64,000 nucleotides of DNA, from NCBI GenBank assembly GCA_029258755.1, contig JAPDKC010000010.1, forward strand, positions 1-64,000. Direction: 5' to 3'. The notes below the pieces were generated by a model. The model ran no database searches and was not told the DNA's origin. It worked only from the letters and a program-made list of their open reading frames with translations. Shown here in pieces: positions 9,244 through 17,995 of the stretch (positions are counted from its first letter, which is position 1; every line of letters starts with the position of its first letter). A program made the position numbers and the translations under genes. The stretch comes from an archaeon (GTDB taxonomy: Archaea > Iainarchaeota > Iainarchaeia > Iainarchaeales > DTGL01).

Positions 9244-11625
9244 CTATTTTTTATTACTGGCCATTTTTCTATTTGCATCTGTTATAACAAGAATTGTCAG
9301 TGCTAATATGGGAACAGCCCATACAGGAATCTCGCTGACTTGCGTTTTTGGAAAATGCTGCTTAACAAGAATGTAGTAAGTAAGAGAGCATACAACACAC
9401 GAAGAAGTGGTTGGGTGTACTTTTGCAATAATGCCATATACTCCTGGCGTATCGAAAACATAATCCAATTCGTGCATGCTCCCATCACAAGCAATTGGAG
9501 GAGACGTATATTTGACATCACCATTTTTATCCACAATATTTATTATAACTTGCGAAGCATCCCCTGTACATTTAGCAACAACCGCCGTTTTTTCACCAAC
9601 GTTAGTGTCTTTAGCATATAAACTCACTATTCCGCTGATCTGTACGGTGTGTATGGCAACTGGTTCCGACCAATCTGAAACAGCACCGTCAATATCTTTT
9701 GCTCTGCATGTTGCATAGTAAACCTTGTTTGGCTCTGTATAAAGATAATCGTTATAGAATGGCTCCGTAGTTGAAACAATAGTACCGTCGCCAAAATTCC
9801 AATCGTAACCAACAATTGGATCTCCATCAGGATCCGAAGCGTCAACAACTATAAAATCTACGTATAAGGGAGGAACTCCAGCCAAGGGCAAAGCCGAAAT
9901 AATCGGAGGATTAGGCGGTCTATTAGATATCTGCAATATGTTAGTGTCTGATGCCTTTGCACAATCATCATCGGTTACTTCCACAGTTATAGAATAGCTT
10001 GTTTTCTCGGAGAAAATATGCGTTACTTGAGAACAGTCCGAAATGGATGGGTCACAGTAAAATATATTCCCATCTCCGAAATCCCATTTATAGCTGATTA
10101 TTGTACCATCTGGATCGTTTGCATTGGCTCTTAAAACAGTCGGTTCGTTTACGTATGCAACTTCAGGTAAAATTAGGTTAACATCTGGATTTTTGTTTGG
10201 ATTTGTACGCACGAGAAGCTGAGCTGTGCCTGTGAGTCCAAGCTCGTCTTCTGCCTGTAGAGTTATAGTGTAAAGAGTGTCCTTTTCTGTGTAAGGGCCA
10301 CATGTTATTTCGGTAGCTGTGCAATCAACAGATGGATTAGTGCAAGAGATATCATACTCGAAAGTTCCATCGCTGTCGCAATCCCAATGAAGTGCTGCCA
10401 AATCATCATCAGGATCTTGCGTGCCTTCTGCGTTAACCTTAACTTCCAAGGGAACATCACCGACAACAGCCCCGATACTTGGGTTAAAGGGAGGATCTAT
10501 AGGGTTTATAACCGCTTGTGGAGGATCGCCAAATATTACCTTAACCCATGCATAATCTGCTATTTCAGGATTGCCCTTAACCCAAAGCTTATACTTCAAA
10601 AAAACTTCTTTCTCCGGATATGTGGAAGGGAGTGTTAAGGTTAAATCAAAGAAGGTGTATTGTCCATCCCTTCCTACCTCGCCTATCTCAAAGTTAGCAC
10701 CAGGCAAATTATCCCAATCTTCGCCTTCCTCCAAACCAACTACAAAAGTATCACTACTAAGCAGCTGGTATATAATTTGTTTTACCTTATCAGAAACTTG
10801 GCTTGGGTTAGTGTAGGTAAATATCCCCCCCTTAACGCCAGCGTTCAATATTTCTTCCATACACGGTTTCGGGGCTGAATTATTTCCAATTATACCGAAA
10901 AACCAAGCGTCTTTAGCTTTAAGGGCGCTTGCAGCTTCCGAAGTGCCACTACAAAAATGGCCACTTTCATTAGTACAAGGTCCTTCTGGGTCACACACAG
11001 GAGTACAATAATCAGATTCTTCATCGGTTATTACCACTACTGCCTTAACAGTATCGCTTCGCCATCCATAGTTAGCGCTTATTACCTGTTTAGCAAGATG
11101 CGCCCAAGGCTCTATCCAACCAGTACAACCAACCGTATCTAAAGCATTTTTTATTTTGTTAGAACTTCCGGTAAGTCTTATACCACCAACATCATTAGAT
11201 CCATCACAGAAACCAAAATGAGAGAAGAGGTATGGTTTGTCAGTACTTCCCTCAAACACATAAACGCCTGCCTTCATGCACCCATGGCATTCGCTTTCGA
11301 TCTCCTCCATAATCTCTTTTATTCCTTCTTTAGCATCATGAAGCTCTTGGCACATACTTCCGCTAGCATCCAAAATAAAAACTATATCAAGTTTTTTCTT
11401 TATCTCCTCGCTCGTTATATTATTTATAATCTTCCCTTTTAAGTGGTAAGTACCAGGAGCTTTTATAACAAACGCATCAGCTTTTGTATCTGCTTCGTAC
11501 AATGTGCTTTCATCAGGCCCTACTAAAAGCTGAACTGGTTTAGGGGCAGCAAAGACCGCCAAACTCAGGAGCAAAATACTCAAGCTTAGTATGAAACTAT
11601 TGCGAAATTCTCTATACATATCCAT
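9244..11625 (-). CDS. Surface protein with vWA and PKD domains and a C-terminal TM anchor
   Basis: Signal peptide; vWA MIDAS DIVFILDASGSM; PKD-type YKWDFGDGNIF and YDWNFGDGTIV; C-terminal IPVWAVPILALTILVITDANRKM. Confidence 0.82.
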   Translation of the reverse strand: MDMYREFRNSFILSLSILLLSLAVFAAPKPVQLLVGPDESTLYEADTKADAFVIKAPGTYHLKGKIINNITSEEIKKKLDIVFILDASGSMCQELHDAKEGIKEIMEEIESECHGCMKAGVYVFEGSTDKPYLFSHFGFCDGSNDVGGIRLTGSSNKIKNALDTVGCTGWIEPWAHLAKQVISANYGWRSDTVKAVVVITDEESDYCTPVCDPEGPCTNESGHFCSGTSEAASALKAKDAWFFGIIGNNSAPKPCMEEILNAGVKGGIFTYTNPSQVSDKVKQIIYQLLSSDTFVVGLEEGEDWDNLPGANFEIGEVGRDGQYTFFDLTLTLPSTYPEKEVFLKYKLWVKGNPEIADYAWVKVIFGDPPQAVINPIDPPFNPSIGAVVGDVPLEVKVNAEGTQDPDDDLAALHWDCDSDGTFEYDISCTNPSVDCTATEITCGPYTEKDTLYTITLQAEDELGLTGTAQLLVRTNPNKNPDVNLILPEVAYVNEPTVLRANANDPDGTIISYKWDFGDGNIFYCDPSISDCSQVTHIFSEKTSYSITVEVTDDDCAKASDTNILQISNRPPNPPIISALPLAGVPPLYVDFIVVDASDPDGDPIVGYDWNFGDGTIVSTTEPFYNDYLYTEPNKVYYATCRAKDIDGAVSDWSEPVAIHTVQISGIVSLYAKDTNVGEKTAVVAKCTGDASQVIINIVDKNGDVKYTSPPIACDGSMHELDYVFDTPGVYGIIAKVHPTTSSCVVCSLTYYILVKQHFPKTQVSEIPVWAVPILALTILVITDANRKMASNKK

Positions 11626-12994
11626 ACCTCCTGCGATGCCACATCATATAAAGACCTATAAACATTATCGCCAGCGAGCAACATAAAGCTATAAAATAAC
11701 CTATGTGCGGGCTTTCAACTTTTTGATAATTTTCTGGAAACTTATCTAAAGGAACTACTGTAATTTTAACAAAAACTTCCTCAAAGCCAGATTTTTTAAT
11801 ATGTGCTAAATAAACCCCTGGCCGCATGGGATCTATTTTAGCAACCCCTCCAGCATCTGTTACATATTCTTTATCTCCAATAACAACGCTTGCACCCTCC
11901 ACAGGTCCATCAGCTGTTTGCACAATGATTGAAAACGAGCTACCGGGATAAAGACTATTGGGATAGGATACAAGGAGGTTGTTCTCTTTGGAAGATTTTT
12001 CAACGAAAATTTCTGAGCGGTAAGTTTCATAACCCTGCTTAGTAAAAATCACTGGAACTTTGCCAAGGGAAGATGCGCTTGTAAAAACCCTTCCGCTCTT
12101 ATCTGTGATAAATTTTTTCTCTCCGACCAAAACTTCCACGCCACTTACAGGAACACCGCTTACAGAATCTTTAACGGTTATCTCAAAGAGCTTATTCTGA
12201 GCAACCTTGCTTGGCATTATGACGGAAAACTTTCGCGGCTTTTCTACTTTTATTGTGATGCTTGTACTAACAAAACCCATCTTCTCCGCGATAAGCTCGA
12301 ATGTTCCCTCTGTAGGCAAGGTTAAAGACGCTCTGCCTTCAGAATCGGTTAAAACTTCATGTTCGTCAACTTTTATTTTTACGTTAGCCAAAGGAGCTGA
12401 ATTATCATAAGCTTTAACTATGAAGGGGGTGCCAGTTACAATAATATCGGGAAGTTCTATATTTATGTGCTTCCCCGCTTTAAAAACGCTTTTTATATAG
12501 GGCCAAGAGCCATAATGTATCTCAAACTCTGGAGATTGCGTAGAATAGATTGCGCAATTCTTATCATAAAGCGCTAACATAAATTCCTTTTCAGAATCTT
12601 TAATAAGAACACTACTAACTTCTGGGCTGCATATCTGATAGTTATTAAAATTTCTGGTTACGGTAAGTTTTGCTGGCCTTCTTAATAAAATCTTATCATC
12701 TGTAAATGGAGTTGAAATTATATAATAACCAGGGGTCTCAGCAGTAAATGAAAAAATTCCTTGTGAATCGGTTACGCCAGAAACAACAAAATTCTCCGGA
12801 CCAGATACCTTTATGCTTATATCCTCCCTTGGTACACCAGCACACGCAACCAGAACTTTTACTAAAAAGGAATACTCTTTAGTGGTGATATTTGCATGGA
12901 GCTCACAACCAGAATATTTATCATATGCAGGGACTTGTGTGAAGAAAAGCATGGCAAAAACAAATACTAAAGATAGCTTAATTGCTCTTTCCAT
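11612..12994 (-). CDS. Surface protein with repeated Ig-like/carboxypeptidase-regulatory-like domains and C-terminal TM
   Basis: Signal peptide; repeated ~90-aa beta modules (PLANVKIKVDEHEVLTDSEGRAS / PVSGVEVLVGEKKFITDKSGRVF / PVEGASVVIGDKEYVTDAGGVAK); C-terminal TM. Overlaps the next gene by 14 nt. Confidence 0.7.
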   Translation of the reverse strand: MERAIKLSLVFVFAMLFFTQVPAYDKYSGCELHANITTKEYSFLVKVLVACAGVPREDISIKVSGPENFVVSGVTDSQGIFSFTAETPGYYIISTPFTDDKILLRRPAKLTVTRNFNNYQICSPEVSSVLIKDSEKEFMLALYDKNCAIYSTQSPEFEIHYGSWPYIKSVFKAGKHINIELPDIIVTGTPFIVKAYDNSAPLANVKIKVDEHEVLTDSEGRASLTLPTEGTFELIAEKMGFVSTSITIKVEKPRKFSVIMPSKVAQNKLFEITVKDSVSGVPVSGVEVLVGEKKFITDKSGRVFTSASSLGKVPVIFTKQGYETYRSEIFVEKSSKENNLLVSYPNSLYPGSSFSIIVQTADGPVEGASVVIGDKEYVTDAGGVAKIDPMRPGVYLAHIKKSGFEEVFVKITVVPLDKFPENYQKVESPHIGYFIALCCSLAIMFIGLYMMWHRRRYGYV

Positions 12995-13241
12995 TTAACT
13001 CAACCTCTTTCATATTTTTACGCTTTTTTATTTTAAAAGCTTTTTGATTTCCCGGTCTGTTCTAAATTTTGCTAGCAATAAAATTGAAAAATAACAGCGG
13101 ACCTCTTTTCTAAAAAGAAGACATTTTTCTCGTGCAAAGAACAAAAATCATTCTTTTGGTTTGTTTTGCTGATTTTCCAAAAATTTAGCAGAACCGAAAG
13201 CAAAATTATGTTAATAAGTTTTATTATGATATTATTTTGCT

Positions 13242-13478
13242 ATGGAACAAAAAAGTGCAAAAGAAGGAAAGTGGAAACTGGGCTTTTTGGGTTTTTTAGG
13301 ATTCTTAGGATTTCAAGCATTTAGATCGCATGAGCCCTGGCAACTCTTCCTATTTTGCCTATTTGGCCTTTTTGGATATTTTAGGTACTTTAACGAAAAG
13401 CTAAAATATTTGTGGTTGCTCGGCATAATAGGTCTGATTGTAGCTATTCTTGGGGTTTTAGGCATAATCAAAGTATAA
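13242..13478 (+). CDS. Small DUF3796-like membrane protein
   Basis: 78 aa, two hydrophobic segments, FLGFLGFLGFQAF and LFGLFGYFRYF motifs. Confidence 0.6.
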   Translation: MEQKSAKEGKWKLGFLGFLGFLGFQAFRSHEPWQLFLFCLFGLFGYFRYFNEKLKYLWLLGIIGLIVAILGVLGIIKV

Positions 13479-13560
13479 ATCCTTTTCGAAAAATTCTGCA
13501 AATAAAACCGAGTATTGCAATTGCACATTTAAATGTTTTTCTTTCTCCAAATTTTTTAAT

Positions 13561-13655
13561 GGGCCCGTAGCTCAGCTGGACAGAGCACCGGCCTCCTAAG
13601 GCTCGAACGAGCCGGAAGAAGCCGGGTGTCGCGGGTTCGAATCCCGTCGGGTCCG
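13561..13655 (+). tRNA. tRNA-Arg(CCU) with 21-nt intron (13599-13619)
   Basis: Acceptor GGGCCCG/CGGGTCC, TAGCTC..GAGCA D-arm, anticodon stem CCGGC/GCCGG, T-arm GCGGGTTCGAATCCCGT. Intron hairpin GGCTC-GAAC-GAGCC fits a BHB after position 37. Confidence 0.92.
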
Positions 13656-13672
13656 TACCTTAAGGTTCGGAT

Positions 13673-14791
13673 TTAAAAAAATATGTAAAGCAAAGAAGCA
13701 ATACTTGCAAAGATGAAGCTTGCTGGCAAGTTGTATAGGTAAAGCATAAAAGCGAAGAATAACGCTCGCGCAGCTTGCACAATGATCTCTCTGAAAACGA
13801 TAAATTCCACGATGCTTCTTGCGTTTGCCCTATCATAGCATGCAGCATCCAAAGGAATCGAAACTGCTGACCTTGCAGCACCATAAAGGGAATCTATAAA
13901 AAATAGCTGCAATATATCTCTTACAAAAATCTTTGGAAGCCAGGTTATTGCACTTGCTACACTTCCCACTTTTAGAACAAGTTTGCGGTTTATATCGGAA
14001 AATCTCGCTATCAAAAGGGTTGCAATTAGGGAAAAAACCAAAGACAAAGAAACAATAAACCCAAGCACCGCGAAATTTTTCAGTACAAAAATGAATATGA
14101 ACATGGGCCATATGACAAATGCCACAGCTCCTTCTATGCCAAGTCCTATAAAGGCAACATATTCGCCAGCTTTTTGGTCAGAAAATATCTGCCTTATAGA
14201 AAAATTAAGTGGTTCATGCACATCTTTGGAAAGGAAGAGAGGTACTACTGAGAGAACAAGCAGTAGCGAAACAAAAGCGAAAAGAAAAGAAAATCCGAAG
14301 AACACTAGCATTAAACCTCCTACAAGTGGGCCAGCAACATTAAATATGAAGCTTATTATGTTTGCTAATCCTATCTCTTCACCTCTATATTTTTTGTCGC
14401 TAAATTTTGCGAAATCAGAGTGATAGCCAACCCAAAACAAAGAACTGCTTATGCCAGAAAGCGTGGCTAAAAACATTGGGTGCAAGGAAAGAAACTCAAG
14501 AGAGTAAAGGAGCACGTAAAAAGGCACTATGAACAGCGTACTAAAGAATATCGCATGCTTAAATCCAAATTTGGAAGAAATCCTTGCCGCTGGAATAGCG
14601 AAAAGGGCATGTGTCGCACTTAGGACTGTATAAAAAATAAACACATCTTGGAGCGTATAGTTAAGTTCCAGGAGATATATAGGGACAAATATATTTATCA
14701 TTGCCAAAGCAAATGATCTTATGGCTACTGTAGCATAAAGCTCATCAAGTTCTCTGTTTTTTAGGAAGTGGAGTACACTAACCCTGTGCAT
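13673..14791 (-). CDS. MFS-type membrane transporter
   Basis: 372 aa, about 11-12 hydrophobic segments, MFS-like topology. Confidence 0.65.
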   Translation of the reverse strand: MHRVSVLHFLKNRELDELYATVAIRSFALAMINIFVPIYLLELNYTLQDVFIFYTVLSATHALFAIPAARISSKFGFKHAIFFSTLFIVPFYVLLYSLEFLSLHPMFLATLSGISSSLFWVGYHSDFAKFSDKKYRGEEIGLANIISFIFNVAGPLVGGLMLVFFGFSFLFAFVSLLLVLSVVPLFLSKDVHEPLNFSIRQIFSDQKAGEYVAFIGLGIEGAVAFVIWPMFIFIFVLKNFAVLGFIVSLSLVFSLIATLLIARFSDINRKLVLKVGSVASAITWLPKIFVRDILQLFFIDSLYGAARSAVSIPLDAACYDRANARSIVEFIVFREIIVQAARALFFAFMLYLYNLPASFIFASIASLLYIFF

Positions 14792-14883
14792 AATTTAATA
14801 GTTTATTTAGAAGATTTTGTTTAATAAAATTTTACTTCTAGGTTAAAAGAAAAATTTAAATCTATGCAAGCTTTTATTTTTAA

Positions 14884-15729
14884 ATGGCTAAAAAAAGTGT
14901 CCGCAAAAGAACAGTGAGATACAGGCCAGGTCAAAAATCAAAGGCACTAAGCACAATATCCGCAACGTATCATCTATTAGAAAGATATCCAGAGGTGTAT
15001 GAGCAGCTTCACCAACGGCTTCTAAGAACCATAGTAAGGCTATCGGAAAAAAGAGCTAAAAAAGGCCTTACCCCTAAAGAGAGGCAGGAACTTGCCAACG
15101 CCATAATGAGCATGCGAAACCTTCCGAAAAAAGGATTAAGAACAATCGCTGGAAGAGCCAAGCATATAAGCCGCAGGGCAATGTATGATACAAGATTTGG
15201 AGCATTTCTTACAGATGCATATTTTAAGGAACGGTTACGCATAGAGGGAAAAAAGCATAGGAAGAGTGCAATAGCATTTATCGATATCGATCGCCTGAAA
15301 CAGATAAATGATTCTTATGGTCACAGGGCAGGGGACATAGTAATAAAAAACATAGGAGAAGCTCTAAAAGAAGCTGTTGGTGAACTAGGTTTAGTAGGCA
15401 GACATGGCGGGGAAGAAGTACTCGTATGGGCTCCAACAAGCCCTGAAAAGCTCGCAGAAGTTCTTAGAAATGCAATAAGGATAATGCAGGACCGAATCCA
15501 ATCTGATATGCGAAAAGCTGGAATAAAATTTACACAAAAAGCAACGTTTAGCGCTGGAATTGTACCCGTGTCAGGTGAAGAAATAAGAAAGAATTTTAAG
15601 GAAGCTTACGCTAAAGCCCTAAACGCTGCTGATGAGCTGCTATATCGATCAAAAAAAGCCGGAAGGAACGCATTTACTTTCGTAAAAAGAGGAAAGCCCA
15701 TTACAAAGCGTTTACTTAAGGGGGAATAA
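14884..15729 (+). CDS. GGDEF-domain protein (putative diguanylate cyclase-like)
   Basis: AIAFIDIDRLKQINDSYGHRAGDIVIKNIGEAL, LVGRHGGEEVLVWAP (GGEEV), TFSAGIVPV, ALNAADELLYRSKKAGRNAF: the GGDEF motif order. N-terminal ~110 aa helical and basic. Confidence 0.85.
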   Translation: MAKKSVRKRTVRYRPGQKSKALSTISATYHLLERYPEVYEQLHQRLLRTIVRLSEKRAKKGLTPKERQELANAIMSMRNLPKKGLRTIAGRAKHISRRAMYDTRFGAFLTDAYFKERLRIEGKKHRKSAIAFIDIDRLKQINDSYGHRAGDIVIKNIGEALKEAVGELGLVGRHGGEEVLVWAPTSPEKLAEVLRNAIRIMQDRIQSDMRKAGIKFTQKATFSAGIVPVSGEEIRKNFKEAYAKALNAADELLYRSKKAGRNAFTFVKRGKPITKRLLKGE

Positions 15730-15767
15730 TTCGTCAAATAAACTTTTAAAAAATGACGATTGACGAA
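15730..15767 (+). promoter_or_regulatory. Promoter/operator of the COG1709-type regulator
   Basis: Inverted TTCGTCAA (15730-15737) and TTGACGAA (15760-15767), extra TGACGA at 15754-15759, flanking TATA-like TTTTAAAAAA (15744-15753). Confidence 0.45.
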
Positions 15768-15780
15768 ACAATTTTAAAGC

Positions 15781-16512
15781 TTGTCTGGCTCTAATTCTTA
15801 CATGGAAAAGCTTGCAGTAACAATAGCCGGAGAGATAACTCTGAGCAAGGACCCTGGCGGAAGTATGAAAAAATGGCGTGAAATATTTGGTATAAGCCAA
15901 ATCGAGCTAGCTGAGCATCTAAGGGTAAGCCCTTCAACCATAAGCGATTACGAAGGCGGAAGGCGCAAAAGCCCAGGTATTGGCGTAATAAGCCGATTTG
16001 TAAATGCGCTTATCGAAATAGATATGAAGCGTGGTGGAAAGATAGTAAAACAATTGATGAAGGATTTTGAGCCAAGTGAGGAAGCATTTGATGTGCATGA
16101 ATTTTATGGTGCTGTAAAAGCCACCGAGTTTGCTAAGCGCATAAATGCTGTTTGTGTTGCAAACCATGCCAAACTCAAAGAAACGCTGATATACGGCTAT
16201 ACTATAATAGATTCTTTTAAGGTCATAGTTGAGGTTCCTGTACATGAATATATGCATCTTTATGGAAGAACTCCTGAAAGAGCTTTAATCTTCCAAAAGG
16301 TTGTGAGCGGTCGCTCCCCCATGATCGCTGTAAAGATTGGGCGTTTCAGTACTGATATGAAACCAGCTGTAGTGGTACTTCATGGCCCAAAAGATCCGAA
16401 AAAGGTTGATGAAATAGCTATAAAGATAGCGGAAAGCGAGCACATCCCTCTGCTTGTATGCAATACACCAGTCTACGAAATAAAACAAGCTCTAAAAGAA
16501 TTCGAGGTTTAG
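15781..16512 (+). CDS. XRE-type HTH transcriptional regulator, COG1709-like
   Basis: WREIFGISQIELAEHLRVSPSTISDYEGGRRKSPGIGVISRFV HTH with a C-terminal ligand-like domain. Starts at TTG 15781 or ATG 15802. Confidence 0.8.
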   Translation: MSGSNSYMEKLAVTIAGEITLSKDPGGSMKKWREIFGISQIELAEHLRVSPSTISDYEGGRRKSPGIGVISRFVNALIEIDMKRGGKIVKQLMKDFEPSEEAFDVHEFYGAVKATEFAKRINAVCVANHAKLKETLIYGYTIIDSFKVIVEVPVHEYMHLYGRTPERALIFQKVVSGRSPMIAVKIGRFSTDMKPAVVVLHGPKDPKKVDEIAIKIAESEHIPLLVCNTPVYEIKQALKEFEV

Positions 16513-16519
16513 CTTAACA

Positions 16520-17209
16520 TTATATTCTTACGCTGTAAGTATATTTAACTTTGGGTTTTCCATCTTTAGTCAAACCAGCCAAAGTAGAGGATTTCTTTAC
16601 ATTGGCTTTATATTTTCTCTTCAGCTCCGCAACAGCACTTTTTGCAGCTTTCTTTGATCCTATTAATAAATCGTAACCATTCTTTCTCTTTATCATTTTA
16701 ACTATTTCAGCCAGAGTATCGTTTTTAAGCTGCGAGGCAAGAACATCCTTTATCAAATAAATGGCTCTCTTTATTTTTGCTTTATCTTCCGCTCTGAGCT
16801 GAATTGTTACCTCATAATAGGAAGAGCTTATTTTAAGGCAAGATTCGCAATACTGAAGCTTGTATTGGATAAACGTTTCGTAACTTGTGCTAAGAGGCAC
16901 GCCTTCCACCTTGCATGAAACATTTAAATAAATCTTTAACCCTTTGCCAGTATGCTCAGCTTCTATTGCCAGCGAAGGTCTTTCAACATCGCTCCACTTT
17001 ACTTTACTAAGGATGAACTTAAGCAAGCTATCAGCATTTTCCTCCAACCACCGGCCGCGAACAAGGATCTTTCCACATCTTTTACATTTTGGAAGAATGA
17101 GCTTTCTGTCAATCCTAAGCAACCTATTATCTTCTAAGAAACACCTTGTGCAAAACCCCCTGACAAAAGGCCCTTTTTCTGTCCCGCATTTAGGACAAAA
17201 GCTTACCAA
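16520..17209 (-). CDS. NMD3-like ribosome export/maturation protein
   Basis: FCPKCGTEKGPFVRGFCTRCF and CKRCGKILVRGRW zinc motifs; COG1499-like architecture. Confidence 0.75.
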   Translation of the reverse strand: MVSFCPKCGTEKGPFVRGFCTRCFLEDNRLLRIDRKLILPKCKRCGKILVRGRWLEENADSLLKFILSKVKWSDVERPSLAIEAEHTGKGLKIYLNVSCKVEGVPLSTSYETFIQYKLQYCESCLKISSSYYEVTIQLRAEDKAKIKRAIYLIKDVLASQLKNDTLAEIVKMIKRKNGYDLLIGSKKAAKSAVAELKRKYKANVKKSSTLAGLTKDGKPKVKYTYSVRI

Positions 17210-17995
17210 CTACATCACCTTAAGATAAATAGAGGAACTCAAAACCATGTGGTAGGTATACAACACGGCAATGAGAATTCTGTAGAGGAGAAACAGGAGT
17301 ATAAATAAAGGTTCGAGCACTGTTAGGATACTAAACATTAAACTAAGAATCGAGGCCGCAAAGGGAATGATGGCTGCTTTAGAGACCATGGCAAAATTTC
17401 TTTTAACAAGCTTAATTTCTTTACCCACACTTTCAACGACTCTTTTTTTCTCCAACATAAGAGCTGCATAAAGGAAATAAAAAAGCACTATGAGAACAAA
17501 GTAGAACAAGAAGATCAGAAATGTTATAAAAATTGTATATGCTGGCGGAAGGGTTTTTAAGGAGTAAACGCTTAAGAAAGCCAAAGGAATTGAGAAAAAA
17601 AGCACCAAAAGCAAGCTTATGGGAACAACCTTTGATGAATTTTTGAAAGCTTCTGATAGCGCTCTTGCTAAGGAGAGTTTTCTTCCAGCGTAGAAATCTT
17701 TCACAAGCACAGGATACATCGCATTAGCTAAGATATCTATTATAAGTGCAAATAGAGAAAGAACTAAAAGAAGTAGCGCGTACATAGCAACCGCTTGCAC
17801 AGTATGTTCTTCTGCAACGCTAAGCGTTTTTCCTTGCAGAACATCTAAAAGCAGCTCATAGTTACCTATCACCAAAAAACATAGTGCTAAGATTATCGCT
17901 GCATAGATTAATGATGTGGCTATTTTTGGAACGAATAGTTTTGGCTCTCTTAAAAGAAGTTCTAATGATTCCTTAAGAAATCTTTTAAGCTTCAT
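17210..17995 (-). CDS. Polytopic membrane protein, unknown function
   Basis: 261 aa with several TM segments; abuts NMD3-like and beta-CASP genes. Confidence 0.6.
   Translation of the reverse strand: MKLKRFLKESLELLLREPKLFVPKIATSLIYAAIILALCFLVIGNYELLLDVLQGKTLSVAEEHTVQAVAMYALLLLVLSLFALIIDILANAMYPVLVKDFYAGRKLSLARALSEAFKNSSKVVPISLLLVLFFSIPLAFLSVYSLKTLPPAYTIFITFLIFLFYFVLIVLFYFLYAALMLEKKRVVESVGKEIKLVKRNFAMVSKAAIIPFAASILSLMFSILTVLEPLFILLFLLYRILIAVLYTYHMVLSSSIYLKVM

Noticed and set aside
9303-11442. Multiple overlapping ORFs on both strands within the vWA/PKD gene
   Set aside because: The 793-aa frame has coherent domains; the others are shadow ORFs.
13651-13665. Palindrome ACCTTAAGGT just after tRNA-Arg
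   Set aside because: Only 10 bp with no associated repeat or recombinase; insufficient to call an att site.
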